DNA from: an uncultured Pelagibacteraceae bacterium
Lineage (GTDB): Bacteria; Pseudomonadota; Alphaproteobacteria; Pelagibacterales; Pelagibacteraceae
DNA length: 64,000 bases
NCBI GenBank assembly: GCA_902598825.1
Contig: CACKDD010000003.1
Span: forward strand, 38,191 to 102,190
Direction: 5' to 3'
Made by a program: the position numbers and the translations under genes
Shown here: positions 33,467 to 41,501 of the stretch, one piece after another
How the letters are laid out: each line of letters starts with the position of its first letter
Position numbering within the stretch: the stretch's first letter is position 1
The notes under the pieces: generated by a model
Databases searched by the model: none
What the model was told of the DNA's origin: nothing
Seen by the model: only the letters and a program-made list of their open reading frames with translations

Positions 33467-34777
33467 TTAAGCGACTGCAAAACTTACAACACTTAATACT
33501 GCAACAACCCATATTGCAGGTGATGTACTTGAAAATTTTCCAGTAAATATTTTGATTAATGCATAAGACACAAATGCTAATGCAATACCGTTACTTATAC
33601 TATACGTTAAAGGCATTGCTATCATTGCAAGAATTGCTGGAGCAGACTCAGAAATATCATTCCACTCTATATCTGTAATGTTTCTTATGAAAAGAACAGA
33701 CACAAATAGTAATGCTGCACCATCAATTTGCTTAGGTAAACTAGTTGCCAAAGGAGCAAAAAATATACAAGCTAAGAATAATATACCTACTACTAATGAG
33801 GTCATTCCAGTTTTTCCTCCAGCTTTAACACCTGCTCCAGACTCTACATAGCTCGTAACTGTAGTAGTTCCCATCATTGCACCAGCAACAGTACCAACAC
33901 TGTCAGATAGCATTGCTTTATTAATATCTTGAACTTTACCATCTTTATCTACCTTACCAGCCACGTTAGCAACTGAAGTTAAAGTTCCAGCAGTATCAAA
34001 GAAGTCAATAAATAATAATGTAAATATTACAGTAGACATTCCTGCTGTCATTGCAGCAGATAGATCAAACTCAAATAAATATGTCATTGGAGGCGGGGAG
34101 CTTGCAATACCATTAAATTTCGCTAGTCCTGCAGCCCAAGCAATAATACTAAAAACTAGAATACCAATAATTATGTTTCCTTTAACATTCATTTTTTCTA
34201 GAACTATAATCGCTATAAAAGTTGCACATCCTAGTAAAACTAAAGGATCACTTAGATCACCCAGTTGAACTAAGGTAACAGGATTATCAACTACCACTTC
34301 CATAATTTGTAGACCTATTATTGCCAAGAATAAACCAATACCAGCTCCAATTCCTAGTTTTAAACTTTTAGGAATAGAATTAATTAACCAAGCTCTAATC
34401 GGTGTTAAAGAAATAATTAAAAATAATACCCCGGCAACCAATACTGCGCCTAAAGCTTCTTGAGGCGTGTATCCCATACCAGCACAAACTCCAAAAGCTA
34501 CAAATGCATTAATTCCCATTCCTGGTGCAAGTCCTATAGGCCAAGTTTTTCCATAAAAAGCCATTATAAAACACGCTAAAGCTGTAGCTAAAATAGTAGC
34601 TGTATAAACTGCGCCGAAATCAAAGAAACCTTTATCGGGTCCGGCAAATTCTCCCGATAATATAAATGGATTTAAAAACATTATATAAGCCATGGTTAAA
34701 AACGTAGTTGTTCCGGCTATTACTTCAGTTTTAAAATCTGTTTTGTGTTTTTTATAATTGAAATAATTTTCAAGCAT
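33467..34777 (-). CDS. AzgA/PbuG-type purine (adenine/guanine/hypoxanthine) permease
   Basis: The 436-residue membrane protein has the N-terminal signature T-F-L-T-M-A-Y-I-M-F-L-N-P near 25-37 and G-M-G-I-N-A-F-V-A-F near 82, both typical of the AzgA branch of nucleobase permeases, plus the F-D-T-A-G-T-L and T-T-T-V-T-S-Y-V-E-S-G-A-G motifs. It should import purine bases by proton symport. A strong AGGAGG ribosome binding site (34782-34787) sits four bases before the ATG. The neighbouring phosphoribosyltransferase would trap imported bases. Confidence 0.9.
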   Translation of the reverse strand: MLENYFNYKKHKTDFKTEVIAGTTTFLTMAYIMFLNPFILSGEFAGPDKGFFDFGAVYTATILATALACFIMAFYGKTWPIGLAPGMGINAFVAFGVCAGMGYTPQEALGAVLVAGVLFLIISLTPIRAWLINSIPKSLKLGIGAGIGLFLAIIGLQIMEVVVDNPVTLVQLGDLSDPLVLLGCATFIAIIVLEKMNVKGNIIIGILVFSIIAWAAGLAKFNGIASSPPPMTYLFEFDLSAAMTAGMSTVIFTLLFIDFFDTAGTLTSVANVAGKVDKDGKVQDINKAMLSDSVGTVAGAMMGTTTVTSYVESGAGVKAGGKTGMTSLVVGILFLACIFFAPLATSLPKQIDGAALLFVSVLFIRNITDIEWNDISESAPAILAMIAMPLTYSISNGIALAFVSYALIKIFTGKFSSTSPAIWVVAVLSVVSFAVA

Positions 34778-34781
34778 TTTT

Positions 34782-34787
34782 CCTCCT
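34782..34787 (-). promoter_or_regulatory. Strong Shine-Dalgarno of the purine permease gene
   Basis: AGGAGG on the minus strand, four bases from the ATG at 34777. Full-strength sites like this are rare in the window; hsp20 has another. Confidence 0.8.
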
Positions 34788-34904
34788 ATTAGAGAAATAA
34801 TTATTTGATTCTTTTTATAATTACCTTTTAAAACTAGGCTTTATTCACATATTTCAACTCAGAAGTTTATATTTATGCCATAATTAGGTTGTTATGATTG
34901 AAGC

Positions 34905-35210
34905 ATGAAGAAACTAAAAATTATTTTTACAAGCTTTATTGTAATAATGATCCTATCAGGGTGTCAGACTATTAAACAAAAAACAGATGCTATCGTCGAA
35001 AAAGAAAATCAAAAATTAAGTAAATATATTGGTAAATCCTCAAGTGTTTTACAGATAGATTTAGGAAAACCAGATGAGGATTTTAAAAATGATAAGGGCA
35101 ACTTAGTATTTGTTTATAATACTAAAAAATATGGAATTCCTTGTGAAAGAAGATTTGAGGTAGATCCAAACTCTGTTGTTGTTGGTTTTGTATCAAACGG
35201 TTGTTTTTAA
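34905..35210 (+). CDS. Small lipoprotein of unknown function
   Basis: The 101-residue protein has a lipoprotein signal with lipobox L-S-G-C (C20). The mature part is hydrophilic, begins Q-T-I-K-Q-K-T-D, and has a segment Q-I-D-L-G-K-P-D-E-D-F near 50-60, then a C-terminal pair of cysteines (I-P-C-E near 79 and N-G-C-F at the end) that could form a disulfide. The G-K-P-D-x-D-F turn recalls small outer-membrane SmpA/OmlA-like folds, but I do not recognise the family with confidence. A terminator follows immediately. Confidence 0.7.
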   Translation: MKKLKIIFTSFIVIMILSGCQTIKQKTDAIVEKENQKLSKYIGKSSSVLQIDLGKPDEDFKNDKGNLVFVYNTKKYGIPCERRFEVDPNSVVVGFVSNGCF

Positions 35211-35217
35211 TGATACC

Positions 35218-35238
35218 TGTGGGGAATTGCACCCCACA
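35218..35238. terminator. Hairpin terminator between the lipoprotein gene and hsp20
   Basis: A perfect 7-bp inverted repeat TGTGGGG / CCCCACA with a seven-base loop lies in the 41-base spacer between two convergent genes. GC-rich arms stand out in AT-rich DNA. A TTTAATTTATTTT stretch follows on the plus side. Confidence 0.8.
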
Positions 35239-35251
35239 AGCAAGGTTTAAT

Positions 35252-35698
35252 TTATTTTATTTCTATAAGCTTTTTCTTCTTATGCTCTGGAACAATTCTC
35301 TCACAAGATATTGTTAAAAGACCATCCTTAAGCTCAGCACCATTAACCTTTACATCATCAGCAATAGTAAATGACCTTGCAAATTGTCTTTGAGAAATAC
35401 CTTTGTGAATTATTTCTCCATCAGCATTATTATTATCTGATTTATTAACTTGTTTCGTTCTTACTGTTAATAAATTATCCTCAAACTCAACTTCAACATC
35501 ATCTTTATTAAAACCAGCTAAAGCAACTTCTATTGCGTAGTTATCCTTTCCAGTTTTTCTAATGTTATAAGGCGGGTAGTTTGACTGCATCGTCAAAGCA
35601 CCATTCCCTAACATATTTTCAAATTGATCAAACATATCGTCGAATCCAATTGAAAATGGTCTAAGTGAGTTAAATATAGATAAATCCTTACTTGTCAT
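35252..35698 (-). CDS. ibpA: Small heat-shock protein Hsp20 (IbpA-like)
   Basis: The 148-residue chaperone has the alpha-crystallin domain: Y-P-P-Y-N-I-R near 41-47, V-A-L-A-G-F near 58-63, then E-F-E-D-N-L-L-T-V and G-I-S-Q-R-Q-F-A-R-S-F near 104-114. The N-terminal F-D-D-M-F-D-Q-F is typical of IbpA. It holds unfolded proteins during heat stress, for refolding by ATP-dependent chaperones. It has a strong AGGAGG site five bases upstream, a sigma-32-like promoter and a 5' hairpin. Confidence 0.93.
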   Translation of the reverse strand: MTSKDLSIFNSLRPFSIGFDDMFDQFENMLGNGALTMQSNYPPYNIRKTGKDNYAIEVALAGFNKDDVEVEFEDNLLTVRTKQVNKSDNNNADGEIIHKGISQRQFARSFTIADDVKVNGAELKDGLLTISCERIVPEHKKKKLIEIK

Positions 35699-35731
35699 AT
35701 TATCCTCCTTTGTTAAGCAAGTTTATATTTT

Positions 35732-35754
35732 GTAAGTCCCTTTAGGCGACTTAC
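35732..35754 (-). promoter_or_regulatory. Hairpin at the 5' end of the hsp20 mRNA
   Basis: On the minus strand GTAAGTC (35754-35748) pairs with GACTTAC (35738-35732), with an inner CC/GG pair and a TAAA loop. The predicted start from the sigma-32-like promoter is about 35755, so this hairpin would be the first thing in the mRNA, about 25 bases before the AGGAGG. It could protect the 5' end or respond to temperature; it does not pair with the ribosome binding site directly. Confidence 0.5.
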
Positions 35755-35761
35755 TAGTTTA

Positions 35762-35795
35762 ATTTAGGAACTAATTATTAATTTTCAAGATATAG
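35762..35795 (-). promoter_or_regulatory. Sigma-32-like heat-shock promoter of hsp20
   Basis: The minus strand has CTTGAA (35789-35784), a 14-base spacer and TCCTAAAT (35769-35762), compared with the sigma-32 consensus CTTGAA-N13/14-CCCCATNT. The -10 is weak, but the 13 bases CTATATCTTGAAA are identical to those upstream of groES. Confidence 0.6.
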
Positions 35796-35798
35796 AAA

Positions 35799-37874
35799 TT
35801 AAATTTTTTTGGATATTTTTAGGGCGAAAGCATAATCCATAGCAATTTCCTCAATTGCACCATCTCTACCTGACTTACCTCCATGTCCAGCATTCATTTC
35901 AGTTTTTAGAAGCAATAAATTGTTATCTGTTTTAAAGTCTCGAAGTTTAGCTGTGAATTTAGCTGGCTCATCAAATAATACCCGGTTATCACTTAAGCTT
36001 GTTGTAATTAACATATGAGGATAATCCATTTTTTTTATATTGTTATAAGGTGCATATGAAAAAATATATTTAAAATGATCTTTATTATCTTTGGCGTTTC
36101 CAAATTCATCAAATTCCCCAACTGTTAAAGGCAAAGAATGATCTAGATTAGTAGTTAAAGAGTCGACAAATGGAACTGCCATTATAATTCCTAGAAACAA
36201 TTCAGGAGCTTCATTAACTACTGCGCCCATTAATAGCCCTCCTGCAGAGCCACCCATTCCTATTATCTTGCCTTCAGAAGAATACTTGTTTTCAATTAGA
36301 TATTTTGCAGCGTAAATATAATCTTTAAAAGTATTTTTTTTATTTGTTAGCTTTCCTTCCTTCCACCATTTCATACCTTTTTCCATTCCACCTCTTATAT
36401 GTGCAGTTACCCAAATTATATCTCTGTTGATTAGACTTAACCTTGTTGATGAAAAACCAGGACTCATTGAATTTCCATAAGATCCATAGCCGTATAATAA
36501 AATATTTGCAGTTCCATCTATTTTAGTTTTTTTATGTCTTGTTATAGTCAGAGGAACTAACCTTCCATCGTGGGATTTATATTCTACTCTTTCTACGATA
36601 TAATCCTCAGAATTATGTCCTGAGGGTATTTCTTGTTCCTTAACTAATTTTTTATTTTTTGTTGAAAGATTATATAAATAAACTCTTGAGGGAGTTTTTG
36701 GTGAAGAATATCCAAGATAAATTTCATCTGTGTTTTTATCCTTTTGCCTCAAAGAAATATTGGGAACATAAACCTTTTCGTCAGAAAAAACTATTTCCTC
36801 CTCTAGTCCTGTTGAAACATTTTTTACAAATAGTTTATCTAATGCTTCAGACACTTCAGAGCGAAGTATCCAATTTTTTAAAAATACTAAACCTCCTATC
36901 AAAACTTCATTTTTTGCCTCAATAAAAGGCTTCCAATTTTGTGTTTCTAAATTATCTGAAATATCTACCTTGAAGTCTTCAGCATCTTTATTTGTGTGAT
37001 TATAAAATTTATTATCCCAAGAGTTTACAGAATATAAAATTCCTTTCTCCCTTTTTTTTATTAATTTAGGTTTTGGTTTTTTTTCATCAACTTTGAAATA
37101 ATACTGTTCTGAGGTATTATGATCTGAAGTTGTAATAAAATAATATTTTTCATCTGAACTTATATTGATCCCTACAGTAAACGCTTCACTTTTTTCCTCA
37201 AAAACCAGCTCATCAGAATTATTATGATTTCCAATTTCATGTCTAAAAATTTTTCTAGCTCGATGGTTTTCATCTAGTTTTGAGTAAAAGATATATTTAT
37301 CATCCAAACTAAAAGTAATACCTCCTGATGTATTAGAGATTTCTTTTGTAATAATCTTGTTAGAAATAATTTCTCTTACAAAAATGGTGTAATATTCTGA
37401 CCCTTTTGTATCTAAAGAATAAGCGAGATATTTATCATTATGACTGACCTCTAAATCACCTACCCCAAAATACTCTACTCCTAATTTTTCTTTTTCTTTG
37501 TCTCCATTCCAAATTTCCTCAATTTTATTTGTTTCAATTTTTCTTCTCAATTTTATAGAATAATTTCCCTCAATTGTAGTCTTAGTCCAATATTCATATG
37601 TGTGATCTTTGTAGGGAAGAGACTCATCATCAAGTTTAATTCTTGCTTTTACTTCATCAAATAATTTTTTTTGTAAATTTTTTGTGTCTTTTAAATGATA
37701 TTCTGTGTATTTATTTTCCTGTAACAAATATTCCTCTACCTCAGGTTCTAATTTATTTTTGTCTGTTAAAACTTCTAAAATATTTTTTTGATGTATCCAG
37801 CTATAATTGTCTTCCCAAGTGATATTGTGACAAGATTTTATTTCAGGTTTTTTCCTAAGTTGTGGTACTTTCAT
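35799..37874 (-). CDS. ptrB: Oligopeptidase B-like prolyl oligopeptidase family serine peptidase
   Basis: A 691-residue S9 peptidase with an N-terminal beta-propeller and a C-terminal alpha/beta-hydrolase. The triad is visible: S543 in G-G-S-A-G-G, D629 in S-L-S-D-N-R-V and H664 in N-A-G-H-G-G. The H-I-R-G-G near 490 and G-Y-G-S-Y-G loop are family signatures. Oligopeptidase B cuts short peptides after Arg/Lys in the cytoplasm. No signal peptide is present. It lies just downstream of hsp20's promoter region but is transcribed away as a separate minus-strand gene. Confidence 0.92.
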   Translation of the reverse strand: MKVPQLRKKPEIKSCHNITWEDNYSWIHQKNILEVLTDKNKLEPEVEEYLLQENKYTEYHLKDTKNLQKKLFDEVKARIKLDDESLPYKDHTYEYWTKTTIEGNYSIKLRRKIETNKIEEIWNGDKEKEKLGVEYFGVGDLEVSHNDKYLAYSLDTKGSEYYTIFVREIISNKIITKEISNTSGGITFSLDDKYIFYSKLDENHRARKIFRHEIGNHNNSDELVFEEKSEAFTVGINISSDEKYYFITTSDHNTSEQYYFKVDEKKPKPKLIKKREKGILYSVNSWDNKFYNHTNKDAEDFKVDISDNLETQNWKPFIEAKNEVLIGGLVFLKNWILRSEVSEALDKLFVKNVSTGLEEEIVFSDEKVYVPNISLRQKDKNTDEIYLGYSSPKTPSRVYLYNLSTKNKKLVKEQEIPSGHNSEDYIVERVEYKSHDGRLVPLTITRHKKTKIDGTANILLYGYGSYGNSMSPGFSSTRLSLINRDIIWVTAHIRGGMEKGMKWWKEGKLTNKKNTFKDYIYAAKYLIENKYSSEGKIIGMGGSAGGLLMGAVVNEAPELFLGIIMAVPFVDSLTTNLDHSLPLTVGEFDEFGNAKDNKDHFKYIFSYAPYNNIKKMDYPHMLITTSLSDNRVLFDEPAKFTAKLRDFKTDNNLLLLKTEMNAGHGGKSGRDGAIEEIAMDYAFALKISKKI

Positions 37875-37889
37875 AGTATATAGAAATAT

Positions 37890-38393
37890 ATGAATATTAT
37901 AATTTATACATTAGTTATATTGACAGCTTTTTACTTTTTGATGAAGTTTATTAGTAACATTTCATCAAAAAAGATATCTAAAAGTATAAGATTCTTAATT
38001 ATCTTGGGATTAATTGTTTTAGCAGTTTTATTTGCTATTGGAGGAAAATATTTGTTAACTTTACCTCTGACCTTGGCTGGTCTTGCATTATTAAAGTTAA
38101 AAGGATTATCTCTTTTTCAACTAATATCGCTATATAGATTAATACAAACTTTGAGAAGATCAGGACGATTTTCGTTTAATCAACCCGGAACCAGAAACTC
38201 TTCTTCGATATCTATTCCAGAAGCATATAAGATCTTAAATTTAGATATAAGTAAAAAAATTACTAAAGAAGAAGTAAATAAAGCTTATGTTAAAATACAA
38301 AAAAAAATACATCCAGATATTTCTCCTGAAACCTCAAGGCTATCATCAATAGTAAATGAGGCAAAAGATATAGTTTTAAATGATATTTCTTAA
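37890..38393 (+). CDS. Membrane-anchored J-domain protein (DnaJ-like)
   Basis: The 167-residue protein has two or three N-terminal membrane segments (about 2-20, 34-52 and 56-75) and a C-terminal J domain, starting I-P-E-A-Y-K-I-L-N-L, with the invariant H-P-D near 138-140 in K-I-H-P-D-I-S. There is no G/F or zinc-finger region. The layout (membrane anchor, then J domain at the C-terminus) resembles Pam18/Tim14 and its alphaproteobacterial relatives. It should recruit DnaK to the membrane. Ends four bases into the convergent GT9 gene. Confidence 0.78.
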   Translation: MNIIIYTLVILTAFYFLMKFISNISSKKISKSIRFLIILGLIVLAVLFAIGGKYLLTLPLTLAGLALLKLKGLSLFQLISLYRLIQTLRRSGRFSFNQPGTRNSSSISIPEAYKILNLDISKKITKEEVNKAYVKIQKKIHPDISPETSRLSSIVNEAKDIVLNDIS

Positions 38394-39349
38394 TTAAGAA
38401 TTTCTATAACTTTCCTGTAAACTTTTTCAGGATTAATTTTTTCTTTTCCATAGGTATGGTGATTTACTGTTTCCACTCCATCAGGAATTATTGGAAACAT
38501 TCTTGAATTATAGTTTCCATAAACTATAGGAGTATCTACCATTAAAGTAATTGTTTTTATACCTAGGGCCGCTGATAAATGACTAAAGCTACTATCGTTA
38601 CAAATAGATAAATTACAATTTTTTATAATAGGCAAGGTTTCTTTAATTGAAAAATTATCCAAAGGGAAACAAATATTCTTAAATTTAGAGTTTAATATTT
38701 CTTTCAATATAATTTGCTCTTCATTATTTTTACCAGTAGCAAGAAAAAATTTACAATTTTTATTTTTTGATATTTTTTCGATTACAGATAAAAATATTTT
38801 TGATGGAACTCTTTTAGTTGGGCCAGAACCTCCAATTCCTAAAAGTATATTTGTGTCATCTTTATTAATATTAAATTTTTTAATTGATTCTAAGATTATC
38901 GAATTATCTATTTGAATTTCAGGATCTCCTGTAACTTTTAAATTTATTTTATCTATAAAAAATTTTTTTGGAGTATCAATTATATGTTGATCAGTTTTTT
39001 GGAATAATGGATATTGATAAATTTTTGAGATACCGGACAATCTAGCAATTAAATTAAATCTCAAAGATGAATTAAAAATGAAAATTTTTTCAAAATTTTC
39101 CTTTTTTAAATCTTTAATTAAATTGAGGCTACCTATAAAGCCTTTATGCTTATTGTTATTTTTATCTCTTTCTAAAGTTATAATTTTATCAATATAACTT
39201 GTTTGATGTAAATATTGGTTTGCCTTTGAACTTTCTTTCACAAGTAAACTTATAGGTGAATTATATTTTTTGAATAAAGCCTTAATAAAGGGAAGAAAGA
39301 TTATAGTATCCCCAATTCCCATTCTATTTTGAACTGCTAATATTTTCAT
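38390..39349 (-). CDS. Glycosyltransferase family 9 (heptosyltransferase-like)
   Basis: About 319 residues from the ATG at 39349 (M-K-I-L-A-V-Q-N-R-M-G-I-G-D), where the G-x-G-D-x-I/L pattern is the GT9 N-terminal motif. The C-terminal half has L-L-G-I-G-G-S-G-P-T-K-R and I-C-N-D-S-S-F-S-H-L-S-A-A-L-G-I, the donor-binding signature. GT9 enzymes add heptose or a related sugar to lipopolysaccharide core. A longer frame upstream would run into the next gene on the other strand and lacks the family start. No other core-LPS gene is adjacent. Confidence 0.84.
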   Translation of the reverse strand: MKILAVQNRMGIGDTIIFLPFIKALFKKYNSPISLLVKESSKANQYLHQTSYIDKIITLERDKNNNKHKGFIGSLNLIKDLKKENFEKIFIFNSSLRFNLIARLSGISKIYQYPLFQKTDQHIIDTPKKFFIDKINLKVTGDPEIQIDNSIILESIKKFNINKDDTNILLGIGGSGPTKRVPSKIFLSVIEKISKNKNCKFFLATGKNNEEQIILKEILNSKFKNICFPLDNFSIKETLPIIKNCNLSICNDSSFSHLSAALGIKTITLMVDTPIVYGNYNSRMFPIIPDGVETVNHHTYGKEKINPEKVYRKVIEILN

Positions 39350-39398
39350 ATGGTATTTATAAACTTTACTAGATATATTTTTTATATAAATTTTTATT

Positions 39399-40283
39399 AT
39401 GACAAAAATAAGTGGAATATTTGCAGCTACAATGTCAGTTTTTAATTCTGACTTAAGCCTTAATATAGAGAAAACAATAGAACATGCTGAAAAGCTCATA
39501 GATCAGGGTTGCCATGGAACAGCAATATTTGGAAGTACGGGTCAGGCTCAACTAATATCGGTTTCAGAAAAAATCAAACTTTTAAATAATCTTTCAGCCA
39601 GTAAACATAAGGATAAGCATTTAATAGGTACAGGCTTAAATTCGTTGACTGAAACAATAAATTTTATGAGAGTAGCTACTTCATTAAGTTTTAAAAAGTT
39701 TTTAATTATGCCTCCAGCATATTACAAGTATGGTGATAAAGAAGTAATTCAATTTTACTCAAAAATAATAGAAGCAGTGCCTTCGTGCAAGATTATACTT
39801 TATAATTTTGAGAAGCTTTGTGGGTATAAATTTAGTTTAGAATGTGTTGAGGAGCTTGTAAAAAAATTTCCAAATCAGATAGTAGGTGTTAAAGATAGTT
39901 CTTATAATTTATTTGAAAGTTTAAAATTAGAAAATTTTTCCATTTTTCCTGGTTCAGAACTTAAACTATTAAAAGGCCTACAGCTAGGCTGCTCAGGTAT
40001 AATAACTGCAACTTGTAATGCAACAGCTGAACTTTCTAGAAAAGTTTATGATGATTTTTTTTCTGGCAAGGAACAATCTTATAACCAAAAATTGTGTGAG
40101 GTAAGAAAAAATTTTGATAAGTATAACCTGATTTCAGGATTACATACCTTTTATTCTAAAGAGAATAAAATTTATGAAAATATTTTACCTCCATTAAGAC
40201 TTCTAAATGCGAATGAGCAAAAAGATTTAATAGATAATTTGAATAATTTAGACTTTAAACTTAATTCTAAAATGGCAGCTTGA
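39399..40283 (+). CDS. DapA-family (dihydrodipicolinate synthase-like) aldolase/lyase
   Basis: The 294-residue TIM-barrel enzyme has the Schiff-base lysine K165 in V-G-V-K-D-S-S and the partner tyrosine Y135 in I-L-Y-N-F. The phosphate/substrate loop G-S-T-G-Q near 45-49 replaces the G-T-T-G-E usual in true DapA. It could be dihydrodipicolinate synthase or another pyruvate lyase such as N-acetylneuraminate- or KDG-type. Family members split this way on loops, and I would not call it dapA. It runs one base ahead of a CFA-synthase-like gene. Confidence 0.75.
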   Translation: MTKISGIFAATMSVFNSDLSLNIEKTIEHAEKLIDQGCHGTAIFGSTGQAQLISVSEKIKLLNNLSASKHKDKHLIGTGLNSLTETINFMRVATSLSFKKFLIMPPAYYKYGDKEVIQFYSKIIEAVPSCKIILYNFEKLCGYKFSLECVEELVKKFPNQIVGVKDSSYNLFESLKLENFSIFPGSELKLLKGLQLGCSGIITATCNATAELSRKVYDDFFSGKEQSYNQKLCEVRKNFDKYNLISGLHTFYSKENKIYENILPPLRLLNANEQKDLIDNLNNLDFKLNSKMAA

Positions 40284-40284
40284 T

Positions 40285-41472
40285 ATGCAATTAGCTAGAT
40301 TTTTAAACAAGGTTTTTAAAAAAGGTGGGTTCATTTTGACTGATGCTAATTCAAAAGATTATATAATTGGAAAACCTGGAAATAATCCCTTAAAATTAAA
40401 AATCTTAAAAAAGGATCTTAATTATAAATTATTATTTCACCCAGACTTATATTTTGGTGAGGCCTATACAAATGGAGAAATAATTATTGAAAACGGTACT
40501 CTTACTGATTTTTTAGATTTAGCTTTAATGAATTTTGGAAGAGGAGAATTGAATTTTTTTAGTTATTTAATTAACCGTCTAAGAGGTTCATATAGGTACC
40601 TAACGAATTTTAATTTTATAAAAAAATCAAAGATGAATGTATCCCATCACTATGATATTTCTGATGATTTGTATGATTTATTTTTAGATTCTAAAAGACA
40701 GTATTCTTGTGCATATTTTAAAAATGATAATGATACTTTAGAAGTAGCACAAAATAATAAGATCCAACATATAATTAAAAAATTAAATATAAAAGATAAT
40801 CAAAAAGTTTTAGATATAGGTTGTGGCTGGGGTTCATTAGCATTTGATATTGCCAAAGCTGCAAGTTGTGAAGTTACTGGGATTACTTTATCTGAAAATC
40901 AATTTAATTACTGTAATCAAAAAGCTAAAGATTTAAACTTAGAAAATCAGGTAAAGTTTAAGCTAATGGATTATAGAGAGCTTAATGAAAAGTTTGATAG
41001 AATAGTGAGTGTAGGGATGTTTGAACATGTAGGAAGAAAGTTCTACAAAAAATTTTTTAAACAAATAGAAAAACTTTTGAATGAAGATGGAGTATCTTTA
41101 ATACACACAATAGGTTCAGTAAATCCACCAAGAGATCCTCATCCATGGATAACTAAATATATTTTTCCAGGAGGTTATACTCCTAGCTTAAGTGAAGTAA
41201 CAACTCCAATAGAAAAAGCAGGCTTGATTGTGACTGATATAGAGGTTTTAAGACTTCATTATTCTCATACTTTGAGACATTGGAAAGAAAATTGTATAAA
41301 AAATAAGGAAAAAATTATTAAGATGTTTGATGAGAGATTTTTTAGAATGTGGGAATTTTATCTTGCTGGATGTGAGATGGCTTTCAAGTGGGGTGACCAA
41401 GTTGTATATCAATTTCAACTTTCGAAAAATTATAGCTCAACTCCAATGACAAGAGACTATATTTATCAATAA
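40285..41472 (+). CDS. cfa: Cyclopropane-fatty-acyl-phospholipid synthase-like methyltransferase
   Basis: The 395-residue enzyme has the CFA synthase layout: an N-terminal lipid-binding region, then a class I methyltransferase with V-L-D-I-G-C-G-W-G-S-L near 170-180, and the V-S-H-H-Y-D-I-S-D-D-L-Y stretch before it. The M-F-E-H-V-G segment and the G-G-Y-T-P-S motif are typical. It would methylenate unsaturated acyl chains of phospholipids using SAM, changing membrane fluidity. Related enzymes make other modified acyl chains, so the product is not certain. Confidence 0.88.
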   Translation: MQLARFLNKVFKKGGFILTDANSKDYIIGKPGNNPLKLKILKKDLNYKLLFHPDLYFGEAYTNGEIIIENGTLTDFLDLALMNFGRGELNFFSYLINRLRGSYRYLTNFNFIKKSKMNVSHHYDISDDLYDLFLDSKRQYSCAYFKNDNDTLEVAQNNKIQHIIKKLNIKDNQKVLDIGCGWGSLAFDIAKAASCEVTGITLSENQFNYCNQKAKDLNLENQVKFKLMDYRELNEKFDRIVSVGMFEHVGRKFYKKFFKQIEKLLNEDGVSLIHTIGSVNPPRDPHPWITKYIFPGGYTPSLSEVTTPIEKAGLIVTDIEVLRLHYSHTLRHWKENCIKNKEKIIKMFDERFFRMWEFYLAGCEMAFKWGDQVVYQFQLSKNYSSTPMTRDYIYQ

Positions 41473-41501
41473 ATTATTGATAGAATCTGATTTCCTCTAA
41501 A

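Noticed and set aside
39350..39499. Fifty-codon N-terminal extension of the GT9 gene
   Set aside because: It would run into the DapA-family gene on the other strand, and the GT9 motif G-x-G-D begins immediately after the internal ATG at 39349.
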